Shown one piece after another: positions 9,481 through 18,411 of a DNA stretch of 64,000 nucleotides. Under the pieces are notes generated by a model. The model made no database searches. It saw nothing but the letters and a program-made list of their open reading frames with translations, and was not told the DNA's origin. The DNA comes from an uncultured Pseudomonadales bacterium (GTDB lineage: Bacteria > Pseudomonadota > Gammaproteobacteria > Pseudomonadales > Cellvibrionaceae): NCBI GenBank assembly GCA_947487765.1, contig CANKXO010000003.1, forward strand, positions 62,001-126,000, written 5' to 3'. Within the stretch, counting starts at the first letter, position 1, and each line of letters starts with the position of its first letter. Both the position numbers and the translations under genes were made by a program.

Positions 9481-10110
9481 ATGACATTAGAAGCATTACT
9501 ACTTTTGGCTGGCGCGATCTTTATACTCGCAATTACGCCCGGCCCTGGAGTAATGCTTATTGTTTCTCGAGCTATGACTGCCGGATTAAAGCAAGCAGCT
9601 GTTACCATTATTGGTATTATCACAGCAGATTTACTATTTTTATTGCTAGTCGTTTACGGCTTACAAGCCATCGCAGAGTCACTTAGCGTTCTATTTATAA
9701 TTATTAAATATGCAGGCGGCTTATATTTAATTTGGCTAGGCATTTCCATTTGGAGAAGTCATCCCGCCAAAATAAACATAAATAATGAAAAAAGCACCAA
9801 CCAGAAGCCAGCATCTTATTATGCTAGCTGGTTATCGGGATTAATTGTCACCCTGAGCAATCCCAAAGCTATTTTATTCTATATGAGTTTTTTACCTGCT
9901 TTTGTTGATATACCTGCGCTAACAACAATAGACATTATCATAGTCAGCGTGATTATTTGCAGTGTCATTGGCGGCGTTATGTTTTTTTATGCTTTTAGCA
10001 CAGTCAAAACTCAACATATGATGACGAAAAATTCATCCAATAAGTTAGCAAAAAGAATCGCGGGCGGATTAATGGTAACTACTGGTGGCATATTAATCAC
10101 AAAAACTTAG
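9481..10110 (+). CDS. LysE/RhtB-family amino-acid exporter
   Basis: 209 residues with six hydrophobic helices. The N-terminal signature LAGAIFILAITPGPGVMLIV is diagnostic for LysE/RhtB exporters, and the SNPKAILFYMSFLPAF box is the usual second conserved block. Such proteins export homoserine, threonine, lysine or related amino acids. An upstream frame extends to 9421 inside the aminotransferase gene, but family alignment supports the ATG at 9481. Being right behind an aminotransferase fits export of an amino acid that enzyme makes or uses; this is inference. Confidence 0.9.
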   Translation: MTLEALLLLAGAIFILAITPGPGVMLIVSRAMTAGLKQAAVTIIGIITADLLFLLLVVYGLQAIAESLSVLFIIIKYAGGLYLIWLGISIWRSHPAKININNEKSTNQKPASYYASWLSGLIVTLSNPKAILFYMSFLPAFVDIPALTTIDIIIVSVIICSVIGGVMFFYAFSTVKTQHMMTKNSSNKLAKRIAGGLMVTTGGILITKT

Positions 10111-10165
10111 TAATATTTTGATGACGTCATAACACTCCTAATAGATTAGTTGCCCAAATTTTTAT

Positions 10166-11074
10166 TTAGAGCTTTGATGCTTGACGATAAAATAGATATT
10201 TTAATAACTCCTCACCCTTTATTGCCAATAGAACACCCAGCATAACGAAAATCAGCCCAATAAATGCAACATAATCCCAATGATACCCTTCAATAAAGGT
10301 AGATATTGTCAACGCTACAACAGGAAATAGTACCGTGACATATGAAGCTTGGCTTGCCCCTATACGAGCAACTAGGCTGAGGTACACTGTAAAACCTAAA
10401 ATAGAACCCGGAATAGCCAGATAGATTAAACTCATCAAATAAGCTGGGCGATCATCCCAATGCCAGCTCACACCTGAAAATTGAATGATAATGAAGAGAG
10501 TGATCGTGCCGTAAATCATTCCATAAGCACTGCTCGTCCATGGCTGAATATCATAAGAACTATTGCGAACCGAAATCATATTACCCAATGAAAACAAGTA
10601 AGTGCCGACTAGTGCATAGCCTATACCATACAAGGAGTTTTCGAGATCCTGACCAATGTAAAGCTGATCCCAAAACAGCATCAGTAAACCGCTGATACCT
10701 AGAATACTAGCGATATAAATAGAGATGGCAGGCTTTTTCTGCCAGATTAACCATTGGTTTAAGGCATTAAACAACACTGCCGCAGCAAAAATAACTGACA
10801 CTAAGCCACTGATGATGTAATGGCTCGATGTATAAAAGCAGATAAAGTTTAAAGAGAATAAACACAGCCCTTGAAGAAAAAAGAATAGATGATCTTTGCA
10901 TTTTGTTTTCTGTAGCTTTCCCAATACATATAAAAGGGGCAAGAAGATAATACTAGCTATCGCAAAGCGATAAAAAACAGATATCAGCACAGGGACATCA
11001 CCAACCTGCCAATAGATACCTATCCAAGTTGTACCCCAGATAAACGTAACGGTGATATAAAGAAATGTATTCAT
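10166..11074 (-). CDS. EamA/DMT-family transporter
   Basis: About 302 residues with ten predicted membrane helices in two EamA repeats (about 5-135 and 150-290), the drug/metabolite transporter layout. The start TFIWGTTWIGI is typical of EamA proteins (the W-G-T/S motif of helix 1). I prefer the ATG at 11074, preceded by GGTGGG, over the TTG at 11092. It is divergent from an AraC-type regulator, and the shared region contains two tandem 19-base repeats, so regulation by that protein is likely. The substrate is unknown; family members move amino acids, metabolites or drugs outward. Confidence 0.9.
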   Translation of the reverse strand: MNTFLYITVTFIWGTTWIGIYWQVGDVPVLISVFYRFAIASIIFLPLLYVLGKLQKTKCKDHLFFFLQGLCLFSLNFICFYTSSHYIISGLVSVIFAAAVLFNALNQWLIWQKKPAISIYIASILGISGLLMLFWDQLYIGQDLENSLYGIGYALVGTYLFSLGNMISVRNSSYDIQPWTSSAYGMIYGTITLFIIIQFSGVSWHWDDRPAYLMSLIYLAIPGSILGFTVYLSLVARIGASQASYVTVLFPVVALTISTFIEGYHWDYVAFIGLIFVMLGVLLAIKGEELLKYLFYRQASKL

Positions 11075-11169
11075 GTAAAGCTTTCCCACCAACTATATGT
11101 ACTGCTAATAGCTATTTTATTGTCGCCAAGCTAATTAATTAGGTAAGCATAAGTGATTTACATGTGTTG

Positions 11170-11207
11170 TTTTTGCACAAACATGCGCTTTTTGTACAAT
11201 CTTGCGC
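11170..11207. promoter_or_regulatory. Two abutting 19-base direct repeats, probable AraC-family operator
   Basis: TTTTTGCACAAACATGCGC (11170-11188) and TTTTTGTACAATCTTGCGC (11189-11207) are identical at 16 of 19 positions and directly adjacent. Tandem direct half-sites about two helical turns apart are the usual binding sites of AraC/XylS regulators. They lie between the divergent transporter and regulator genes. Confidence 0.6.
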
Positions 11208-11270
11208 ATTTTCTCCATCTGACATCCCTTCATCATTGCAAGAAAATCGACTTGGCGATAAGGTTTACGC

Positions 11271-12155
11271 ATGGACACTTATAATTTAAGCAAAATCACT
11301 GTTAAAGAAACATTAAACCAGTCGAATGCTCAAGCTGAGACCGTGTGTGATATTAATCAACATTTTGCTTATGCGATATGGACTAATCAGAACGACAAAG
11401 TACATTACCATCAAGTTAATCATCACACACTTAGCTTATACCTTGAGGGAGGCTACTCTACTCAACGAGCAGATCAACGCTATGCAGGAACTGGGGCACC
11501 AGGAAAGTTTTGCCTTTTCCCAGCGGGACAAAGCTCAGATTGGGAAGTCGGTGAACGATTGCGCTTTGCACATATCTATTTTTCGGACAGCATTCTAAGG
11601 CATATAGCGTTACAGGACTTTGATATTGACCCTCGCCTCGTAGAGTTACCCGATAAAACTTTTTTTAACGACCCATTACTATTATCGCGTTATCAAGATC
11701 TGATAACACAGTGTTGGTCGTCACCAGAGCAATGTCTGGCATTACAAGAAGGTATGTGGCAAATATTAGGGGACCTTGTAACACGTTACGCAGCCTCCCC
11801 TAAAACTAAAAATCATTATCGCGGAGGTCTAACAAAAGCCGTTATTTCAAAGGTCACAGATTACATAGAGAGCAATATAGATAAGCAGATCTCAATCGAA
11901 GACCTCGCTCAGTTAGCTGGGATGAGCCCCTTTCATTTTACACGTATGTTTAAAACCAGTACCGGCTTGAGCCCCCATCAAAAAGTCATCTACATGAGAG
12001 TGAACAAAGCTAGCCAAATGCTAATCAGCAACAGCACCCAGCTTGATATCAGTATTGCTTGCGGGTTTGCGAACCAAAGTCACTTTTCTCGCGCATTCCG
12101 CAAGCATTATGGCGTTACACCAAAACAGTTTTTACGTGCCCGATGTAAACCCTAA
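11271..12155 (+). CDS. AraC/XylS-family transcriptional regulator
   Basis: 294 residues. The C-terminal third (about 190-290) has the two AraC helix-turn-helix units: ISIEDLAQLAGMSPFHFTRM and the signature around LDISIACGFANQSHFSRAFR with KHYGVTPKQF. The N-terminal half has a cupin-like ligand region (YSTQRADQRYAGTGAPGKFC, FPAGQSSDWEVG). Divergent placement from the EamA transporter, with tandem repeats between them, suggests it controls that transporter and its own synthesis. The effector is unknown. ATG at 11271. Confidence 0.93.
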   Translation: MDTYNLSKITVKETLNQSNAQAETVCDINQHFAYAIWTNQNDKVHYHQVNHHTLSLYLEGGYSTQRADQRYAGTGAPGKFCLFPAGQSSDWEVGERLRFAHIYFSDSILRHIALQDFDIDPRLVELPDKTFFNDPLLLSRYQDLITQCWSSPEQCLALQEGMWQILGDLVTRYAASPKTKNHYRGGLTKAVISKVTDYIESNIDKQISIEDLAQLAGMSPFHFTRMFKTSTGLSPHQKVIYMRVNKASQMLISNSTQLDISIACGFANQSHFSRAFRKHYGVTPKQFLRARCKP

Positions 12156-12218
12156 ACACCGCTAAAATGAAAAGGTCTATTGCTAAATAGCATTTATAGC
12201 TATTTAACGGTCTATAGT

Positions 12219-12806
12219 CTATTCCCCAAAGTAATAACGCACACCGATTGAAAATCTATCTACATCTGCTGCAATATCTTTTGAAACATTAAGAGAAAGA
12301 GACTTATTAAAAAAATAATCACCAGCGATAGTGGCAAATGTATCGTCATCCTCTACATCGATGTAGGTTAAGCTTCCACGCAATTCAAGCTTAGGCATGA
12401 CATAAGTTCTAGCCCCCCCAGTAATTCGAAACCCTGTATCTGAGCTATCACCCACATCGGTATCAACATCGCCATCAACCAATGCGGCCTCACCAATAAA
12501 ATCAATTTTTTGAAAAGGCAGAATAACACCCGCGCCTACTTGCAAGACAGTGGTATCAATACCTCTGTCATAATCAAGCGCTTCATAATCTGCAATCACA
12601 TAAATTAATTCATCAATCCGAAACGAACCTCCAAACCCAAAACCATCGCCGTCCTCTGTATCCAGGTTGTCTAACTCAGCATCAACAATATACCGTAATT
12701 CCCCATAATTATATTGAATACCGTTATCATTAGCGGCAAATACTGCGCTGGTCAAAAAAGCGCCTAAACCTAAACTTAGCGCTGCTGTAAGTGTTTTGAT
12801 TTTCAT
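12219..12806 (-). CDS. Small outer-membrane beta-barrel protein
   Basis: About 195 residues from the ATG at 12806, which has CAGGACC upstream; the longer frame from 12821 has no signal-like start. A cleavable signal peptide ends at AVFAAN near residue 25. The mature part alternates hydrophobic and polar residues in short strands with acidic loops (DTEDGDGFGFGG, DGDVDTDVGDSSDTG) and ends in FSIGVRYYFGE, close to the aromatic C-terminal strand used for outer-membrane insertion, though followed by Gly-Glu. It resembles OmpA/OmpW-like eight-strand porins without matching a named one. Function unknown. Confidence 0.75.
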   Translation of the reverse strand: MKIKTLTAALSLGLGAFLTSAVFAANDNGIQYNYGELRYIVDAELDNLDTEDGDGFGFGGSFRIDELIYVIADYEALDYDRGIDTTVLQVGAGVILPFQKIDFIGEAALVDGDVDTDVGDSSDTGFRITGGARTYVMPKLELRGSLTYIDVEDDDTFATIAGDYFFNKSLSLNVSKDIAADVDRFSIGVRYYFGE

Positions 12807-13114
12807 AACATGGTCCTGCAAAAAATAATTGAAGTAATGAGTACTTCTTTTTAATACGTGCTTTTAATACACAAAAATAAATACAGAAACAGCGTATCAT
12901 AGGGCTAATATAAAAAACCATGAGCCCCGCTTATTTTTGGTGTATGCCTCACAAAACAATAAAATCACCGTTAAGTTCAATCTTTCTATTTATGAGTCAT
13001 ACATCTCAATCAATTTACATTAAAGAATATTAGACTTATCGTTATAGTTAATTTTTAAATATCTTATAAGGGATTAGGTGTTTAAAATGGCCAGCCAAAA
13101 AAGAGGATGTAAAC

Positions 13115-13459
13115 ATGACCCAATTACCCCCATGCCCATCATGCAATTCTGAATATACTTATCAAGATGGCAATATGTATGTTTGCCCAGAATGCGCCCA
13201 CGAATGGAATGAAGAGTCTATTCAAGAGAGCCAGGAAGAGCGTATCATCAAGGATTCAAATGGCAATATTCTAAGTGATGGTGATACAGTAACCGTCATT
13301 AAGGACTTAAAGGTCAAAGGAACTTCTTCTGTGATAAAAGTAGGGACTAAAGTAAAAAATATTCGATTAACTGATGGCAGTGATGGACACGATATCAATT
13401 GTAAAATAGATGGCTTTGGTCAAATGATATTGAAATCAAAGGTAGTGAAAAAAGTATAG
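13115..13459 (+). CDS. yjdM: Zinc-ribbon protein YjdM (formerly PhnA)
   Basis: 114 residues. The N-terminal zinc ribbon has two CxxC pairs ([18 protein letters not shown]), and the C-terminal domain (about 48-113) has the highly conserved [17 protein letters not shown] and [11 protein letters not shown] segments. It is the family once called PhnA but not a phosphonoacetate hydrolase and not needed for phosphonate use in E. coli; its biochemical role is unclear. The ATG at 13115 follows AGAGGA (13101-13106). Single gene. Confidence 0.93.
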   Translation: MTQLPPCPSCNSEYTYQDGNMYVCPECAHEWNEESIQESQEERIIKDSNGNILSDGDTVTVIKDLKVKGTSSVIKVGTKVKNIRLTDGSDGHDINCKIDGFGQMILKSKVVKKV

Positions 13460-13484
13460 AGCACACAATATTTCATGGAAAGCA

Positions 13485-13510
13485 CATGCTCTATCTAACA
13501 ATAGAGCATG
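13485..13510. repeat. Perfect 10-base inverted repeat between convergent genes
   Basis: CATGCTCTAT (13485-13494) and ATAGAGCATG (13501-13510) around CTAACA. It lies between convergent yjdM and the epimerase gene, where a terminator is expected, but neither side has a clear T-tract. Confidence 0.4.
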
Positions 13511-13516
13511 CATTAC

Positions 13517-14410
13517 TTACTCAACAATATCTTTTAATGCTTGATCCACTTGGGAGTATTTAAACTTAAAGCCTCGCTCTAATAGTTTCCTTGGAATCAC
13601 TTGCTGTCCATCAAGAAGCAATTCCGAAGCCTCACCAAATAATACCCCAACAACGGCTGCAGGCATAGGAAAGAGGGCAGGCCTCTTTAACCACTTAGCA
13701 AACTTTTTTGCAAAAACATAATTGGTGACGGGGTTAGGAGCTGCTGCATTAACAGCACCGCGTACAGGCTCATTATCAACAAGATAAAGCAGTATATCGA
13801 TCATATCCTGCAAATGAATCCATGAAAACCACTGATTGCCTGTCGCAATCCGACCGCCCAAGCCTAATGTAAACGGCAACCACATCCGCTTAAGGGCACC
13901 ACCATGCTTTGCCAACACAACACCTGTACGCACTGTACAAACACGAACACCCAGCGCCTCTGCTTTAAATGCTGTCTCTTCCCATTCTTGACACAGCTTG
14001 CTGGCGAAACATTGCCGAGGCTGTGCACGCTCATCCAGTCTATGCGCTTCTGGATAATTACCGTAATAACCAATGGCAGAACCACTCACCAATACTTTTG
14101 GCTTATGAGTACACCGAGATATCCATGTAATAATATCGCCAGTGATACCAATGCGACTTTCTTTTAATATTTTTTTACGCTTTGTTGTCCAGCGCTTATC
14201 AATGATCGGCGCGCCAGCAAGATTAATAACACCATCAACTTCCAACCCAGAGTCTTTTACCGAGCCGATTAAATTTACTCTTCCATCAAACATTTTCTTT
14301 GCTTTATCAAAATCTCGAGTTAGCAATGTAATTTGATCACCACGAGCCAATAATGTCTCAACTAAAGGGCGACCAATAAAACCTGTACCACCTGTTATCA
14401 ACAAGTGCAT
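13517..14410 (-). CDS. yfcH: TIGR01777-family NAD(P)-dependent epimerase/SDR, YfcH
   Basis: 297 residues of extended short-chain dehydrogenase. The nucleotide-binding GGTGFIG is at residues 7-13, the family hallmark VINLAGAPI...RWT follows, and the SGSAIGYYG segment carries the active-site Tyr. Similarity to E. coli YfcH runs to the C-terminus, including FSWIHLQDM and the final DUF1731 part (LLLDGQQVIPRKLLERGFKF). The substrate of the family is not known. ATG start at 14410. The gene is followed at its 5' side by mak in the same direction. Confidence 0.93.
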   Translation of the reverse strand: MHLLITGGTGFIGRPLVETLLARGDQITLLTRDFDKAKKMFDGRVNLIGSVKDSGLEVDGVINLAGAPIIDKRWTTKRKKILKESRIGITGDIITWISRCTHKPKVLVSGSAIGYYGNYPEAHRLDERAQPRQCFASKLCQEWEETAFKAEALGVRVCTVRTGVVLAKHGGALKRMWLPFTLGLGGRIATGNQWFSWIHLQDMIDILLYLVDNEPVRGAVNAAAPNPVTNYVFAKKFAKWLKRPALFPMPAAVVGVLFGEASELLLDGQQVIPRKLLERGFKFKYSQVDQALKDIVE

Positions 14411-14475
14411 ATTTTCTCCACTCTTATCAATTTCATTCGTTATTTACGATGTGCTCAATTAAAATGCTATAATTT

Positions 14476-15510
14476 TTATCTATTGTCCCATAGCATCGCA
14501 GCGCCTCTCACACCAGAAGAGTCGCCATGTTTTGCTTTTAATAACCCGGTATTTGATTGCGTCGAAAAAATATATTTGTCCCAACGCTTAGGGACTTCTT
14601 TATAAATAATATCAACATTACTCATCCCTCCACCCAGCACAATAATATCAGGGTCAATAACATTAATAATTTGCGCGAGGCTTTTGGCAACACGTTCACA
14701 GTAACGATACAACGTAGCCATTGCATCAGCATCACCCTTATTTGCCAATGCTACAATAAATTCAGCAGACAATCCCTTCCTTTCGACGTCACCTTGCATA
14801 TAATTACGTCGATAATCGTTTACAAAGCCTGTCCCGGATATCCATGTCTCAATACATCCTCTTTTGCCGCAATAACACAACGGGCCCGGGTATTCGTTTT
14901 CTTCCACTGTACTAACGCTATAGTTTATAGCCGCCTTACCTTGATAAATAAATGATTGATGGGCTGCCTGACTATAAGAAAAGTGCCTCAGCAAATCTTC
15001 AGGGATACCCCCTAAAATCTTCGGGAACGGTAGTGGGTTGTGCCCCCATTCCCCACCTGCACCATGGAGGCCTGCTTGTATCTTTCCGTCAATAATAATA
15101 CCTCCACCACAGCCTGTACCAAGTATTACTCCAAACACACTACTTTTGTTTGTCGCCACTCCATCATTTGCTTCTGATAACGTAAAACAATTGGCGTCAT
15201 TTTCTATACAAATATCTCGTTCCAGAATTGCTTCTAAGTCTTTTTGTAATAGCTGACCGTTTATCCAGGTCGAATTTGAATTGATGACGGTATGTGTTTG
15301 CCGACAAATAGACCCGGGAATTCCGATGCCAACTTTTCCAGTTTTTCCAAGGTTTTTTTCAGCATTATTAATTAGGCTTTTTATGGTGAGAAGAGTATTT
15401 TGGTAATTATCACGAGCAGATAAAACTCTATGCCGATAAAGTTCTTCACCTTGATCATCAAGGCAAATAATTTCTGTTTTGGTACCGCCAAGATCAATAC
15501 CTATATACAT
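14476..15510 (-). CDS. mak: Fructokinase Mak (ROK family)
   Basis: 344 residues. Sequence follows E. coli Mak closely: the phosphate loop IGIDLGGTKTE, GIGIPGSIC, NSNSTWINGQ, ENDANCF with the catalytic Asp, GTGCGGG, the zinc-binding CYCGKRGCIE, SGTGFVNDYRR and LGGGMSNVD. It phosphorylates fructose (and probably related hexoses) to the 6-phosphate. It is about 40 residues longer than E. coli Mak because of an insertion between GGEWGHNPLP and CYCG (roughly 175-215). No sugar transporter or regulator lies next to it. ATG at 15510. Confidence 0.9.
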   Translation of the reverse strand: MYIGIDLGGTKTEIICLDDQGEELYRHRVLSARDNYQNTLLTIKSLINNAEKNLGKTGKVGIGIPGSICRQTHTVINSNSTWINGQLLQKDLEAILERDICIENDANCFTLSEANDGVATNKSSVFGVILGTGCGGGIIIDGKIQAGLHGAGGEWGHNPLPFPKILGGIPEDLLRHFSYSQAAHQSFIYQGKAAINYSVSTVEENEYPGPLCYCGKRGCIETWISGTGFVNDYRRNYMQGDVERKGLSAEFIVALANKGDADAMATLYRYCERVAKSLAQIINVIDPDIIVLGGGMSNVDIIYKEVPKRWDKYIFSTQSNTGLLKAKHGDSSGVRGAAMLWDNR

Positions 15511-15551
15511 AATTATTATTTTTATCTGGAGATGGGTTTGTTATTCGTCTT

Positions 15552-16322
15552 TTATTTAGCCAAGAATCGTTTAACAGTATGTGCAAATATATCTGGCTTT
15601 TGAACATGAAGCCAGTGCTCTGTGCCATGAATAATTTTTGCTTCTGCCAAGGGGAACAGCTCCAAAATTTTCTCTTGATGCTCTGGTAAAATATAGTCCG
15701 ACTGTTCACCTTTAATAAATAGAACAGGCCTCTCAAAACTGGCATCATAAAGAGTATTACCGGCAATCAGCTTCTCATACGACTGCTCAAGTCCATCAAG
15801 ATCCATTTTCCATTGCCAATGACCATCGTTCTTCTCTAAATTTTTTAACAAAAAACTACGAACTGAATCTACATCAACAAACTGCTTCATCACTTTATCA
15901 GCATCACCACGGCTGCTGATCGCATTAAGGTCAACCGCACCAAAAGCGGTAAACACATCATCATGTCGACGAGGGTAACTAACAGGTGCGATATCAGCAA
16001 CGATTAATTTATTGATTTTTTCAGGATGGCGTAAGGCAATTTCCATACTCACCTTCCCTCCCAAGGAATGCCCCAAAAAATGAGCTTGCGGTAAATCAAT
16101 AGAATCCATCCAGTTGACTACCGTATCCGCCATGGAGGCTAATGATATATCGTCCAAATGCCCGGAACGCGCATGCCCAGGAAGATCGATCGCATACACA
16201 GAATAATCGTCCTTAAGCTGGCGTGCGATGATGCCTAGGTTTTCAAGAGAGCCAAACAGACCATGGACAAGAACGATAGCGGGACCGCTCCCCCAACGAG
16301 AATGGTGAATCAGGGAAGACAT
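15552..16322 (-). CDS. ybfF: Alpha/beta-hydrolase esterase YbfF
   Basis: 256 residues with the alpha/beta-hydrolase fold: oxyanion loop VHGLFGS near residue 19, nucleophile elbow GHSLGG near residue 85, acid Asp in KGEQSDYI and the final His in HGTEHWLHVQKP. The pattern LFGSLENLG and VADIAPVSYPRRHDD match E. coli YbfF, an esterase of acyl-CoA and short-chain esters whose physiological role is not settled. The DUF1820 gene ends 9 bases upstream in the same direction, so the two probably share a transcript. Confidence 0.88.
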   Translation of the reverse strand: MSSLIHHSRWGSGPAIVLVHGLFGSLENLGIIARQLKDDYSVYAIDLPGHARSGHLDDISLASMADTVVNWMDSIDLPQAHFLGHSLGGKVSMEIALRHPEKINKLIVADIAPVSYPRRHDDVFTAFGAVDLNAISSRGDADKVMKQFVDVDSVRSFLLKNLEKNDGHWQWKMDLDGLEQSYEKLIAGNTLYDASFERPVLFIKGEQSDYILPEHQEKILELFPLAEAKIIHGTEHWLHVQKPDIFAHTVKRFLAK

Positions 16323-16331
16323 AGATATTGT

Positions 16332-16676
16332 TTAATCGCGCTTAGGAGAGGGGTTCGGAGGCAAGCGGCCAGAAGCAGGGAAATTAGCGATATTATCCGT
16401 CGCTTTAATTTCCTTTACTTTACCCTCACCCTCGCGATCCACTTCGTCAATACGAATAATAGCCTGCATAGGGATAAAAGAACGCTTAACACCAGAAAAT
16501 TCATTTTTCAGCTTTTCTTCCCCAGGGTTCACAATCACTTTGTTATCGTCGCCAAAAATAAACTCTTCAGCCTCAATAAATCCGTACATCTCGCTTTGAT
16601 AAATATCCCTAGCGTAAATCTCATAGATTTCACTCTGATTGTAAAAAATGATTTTATAGACTGGCTTGCTCGACAT
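16332..16676 (-). CDS. DUF1820 family protein
   Basis: 114 residues matching DUF1820, a small gammaproteobacterial family. It begins KPVYKIIFYNQSEIYEIYAR and has the conserved GFIEAEEFIFGD, NPGEEKLKNEF and FIPMQAIIRIDEV segments. There is no signal peptide or membrane helix and no known function. It is the first gene of a likely two-gene unit with ybfF. Confidence 0.9.
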   Translation of the reverse strand: MSSKPVYKIIFYNQSEIYEIYARDIYQSEMYGFIEAEEFIFGDDNKVIVNPGEEKLKNEFSGVKRSFIPMQAIIRIDEVDREGEGKVKEIKATDNIANFPASGRLPPNPSPKRD

Positions 16677-16787
16677 AATGGACTCTATGATTAAACTATT
16701 ACACCCCCAATATGGTACTCATATTCAAAAAATACAAGCCCTGAAGAGAAATTGAGCATAGTCATACAAACCAAAGGCAGCCCGATT

Positions 16788-17513
16788 ATGGATAGCACCG
16801 TTCAATTAATTCCCTTAAGCCACCTTGCAATAGCAGCTTTGCCTGCTATCGGAGTCCTCTTCATCTATATGAAATGGTCACTTAATACGGCAACTGTGCT
16901 CTATGGACTGAGTCGAATGCTGATACAACTTCTTATCATTGGCTACTTCTTAGCCCTCATTTTCGAAACAAAGCATGCCTGGGTTATTGTGCTTATCCTC
17001 TTAATGATGGTCACTACTTCCAGCTGGATTGCCTTGGGGACAGTTGCTGACAAACGTCACGCTCTATTTACCTCCTCTCTTGCATCCACATTCCTTGGTA
17101 GCGGCCTTATTTTAGCCATAGTGACACAATTAGTACTCCAACTAGACCCCTGGTATCGACCACAATTTATGGTACCCCTGGCGGGAATGGTATTCGCTAA
17201 TGCAATGAATAGTATTAGCTTGTCTGCGGAACGTTTGAATTCCGAGATAGCACGGGGAACCCACTTCGAAGAAGCTCGTCGTATAGCCTTTCAAGCAGCA
17301 ATGATTCCAATTATCAACTCCTTATTCGCCGTAGGACTGGTATCACTACCGGGGATGATGACGGGACAAATACTGTCTGGGGTTTCACCGCTGATTGCAG
17401 CTCGCTATCAAATTATGGTGATGCTTATGATCTTTATTTCTGGTGGTATATCGACAGCACTTTTTCTTACTATCGTAAAAGAAAAATTTACCAACGCTCT
17501 GCAACCAGACTAG
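16788..17513 (+). CDS. FetB/UPF0014-family membrane permease
   Basis: About 241 residues with about seven membrane helices. It matches the FetB (YbbM) permease family: GLSRMLIQLLIIGYFLALIF early, MVPLAGMVFANAMNSISLS in the middle and the PGMMTGQILSGVSPLIAARYQ signature late. In E. coli FetB works with the ATPase FetA in iron export. No ATPase gene is adjacent here, so its partner must be elsewhere or it differs in function. The frame also allows a TTG at 16752; I chose the ATG at 16788, which matches the family N-terminus. Confidence 0.88.
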   Translation: MDSTVQLIPLSHLAIAALPAIGVLFIYMKWSLNTATVLYGLSRMLIQLLIIGYFLALIFETKHAWVIVLILLMMVTTSSWIALGTVADKRHALFTSSLASTFLGSGLILAIVTQLVLQLDPWYRPQFMVPLAGMVFANAMNSISLSAERLNSEIARGTHFEEARRIAFQAAMIPIINSLFAVGLVSLPGMMTGQILSGVSPLIAARYQIMVMLMIFISGGISTALFLTIVKEKFTNALQPD

Positions 17514-17548
17514 CCATAAAGATAACCCAATTAGTTGTACTCACTATG

Positions 17549-17710
17549 TTAATGACACTGTGTGGCAGTCTTATCACCCATAGTTTGAGCACTGGTAACA
17601 ACGCAATACCCCGCTACTGCCTCCTCACCTAAAAGCTGGCTATTTAACCGATAAGTGTCATCGATATATATGCCGCTGATGGTTTCTATCTCAACGCATA
17701 TTTCGAAAAG
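17549..17710 (-). pseudogene. C-terminal remnant of an unknown gene
   Basis: A 53-codon minus-strand frame that reads as ordinary protein (GIYIDDTYRLNSQLLGEEAV, then AGYCVVTSAQTMGDKTATQCH before TAA), but upstream it is closed by TAG at 17711-17713 and it has no start codon at its head. This suggests a decayed gene tail. I do not recognise the family. Confidence 0.3.
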
Positions 17711-17781
17711 CTAATTGACTTGACTATAGGATAAATCTATCTATACCTAAATAAAGAAGTCAATAAAAATGGACGTATTTC

Positions 17782-18114
17782 ATGTTATCCAGATACAAAT
17801 TTATTACTACAGGTCTAGTAGTATTTGCATTAGTCATAGCTGTACAAGGCCTAGGGCAATTTAAAGTAGAACAGATCGTCAAATTCAGCGATTTAGAGCT
17901 GAAAATCGAACTGGTAAAAAGTTTAATATTGCAATTAAGGCAGAACGAAAAAGACTTTTTTGCGTACAACGCAACCAAAGCATCCAAAAAACAATTTATT
18001 CTAGCTTCTCATAGTAACGAGCACTGTAATGGTCGTGATCTACTGGATTGTCATGAAGGAATTACTATCGATTCATCCGCTCGACTATATCGCCACGGAC
18101 CAAGCATCCATTAA
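17782..18114 (+). pseudogene. Degraded chemoreceptor N-terminal fragment
   Basis: A 110-codon frame starting with one membrane helix (ITTGLVVFALVIAVQGLG) and then a helical segment, LKIELVKSLILQLRQNEKDF, that resembles the start of the periplasmic domain in methyl-accepting chemotaxis proteins (the L.LRR.EKDFL pattern). After about residue 70 the likeness stops and a stop follows; no HAMP or signalling domain exists downstream. I read this as a truncated chemoreceptor remnant. It could instead be a small membrane protein, but there is no ribosome-binding site support. Confidence 0.4.
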
Positions 18115-18411
18115 ACATCATTTCACGCCATGAGGTCATTATGCGACCTATTGAAAAGTGCAAAATAAGGCTCGTGTAGACAAATAATACTCTATTGAAA
18201 AATATCTCTTCTGAAGCACATTTAATTCTATACAGATCATACCTCAAGAAAGGTTTGATTTGTCTTATCTCAGACTATTCAGATCTCCTTCATAAATTCT
18301 CAATTAGCCACTTTTGTTTGATATGATCCTTATTACCAATATATCTGCTGTAAAATCAATCAAACTAGTTCTATAATCGCGCTCCTTAGCAAAAAATTAC
18401 CCAGAATATCA
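18115..18411. other. Intergenic stretch before miaB
   Basis: About 300 bases without a convincing gene. A consensus TATAAT at 18372-18377 with a weak TGTAAA 17 bases upstream (18349-18354) may be the miaB promoter. The rest seems to be decayed sequence continuing from the remnants at 17549-18114. Confidence 0.4.
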
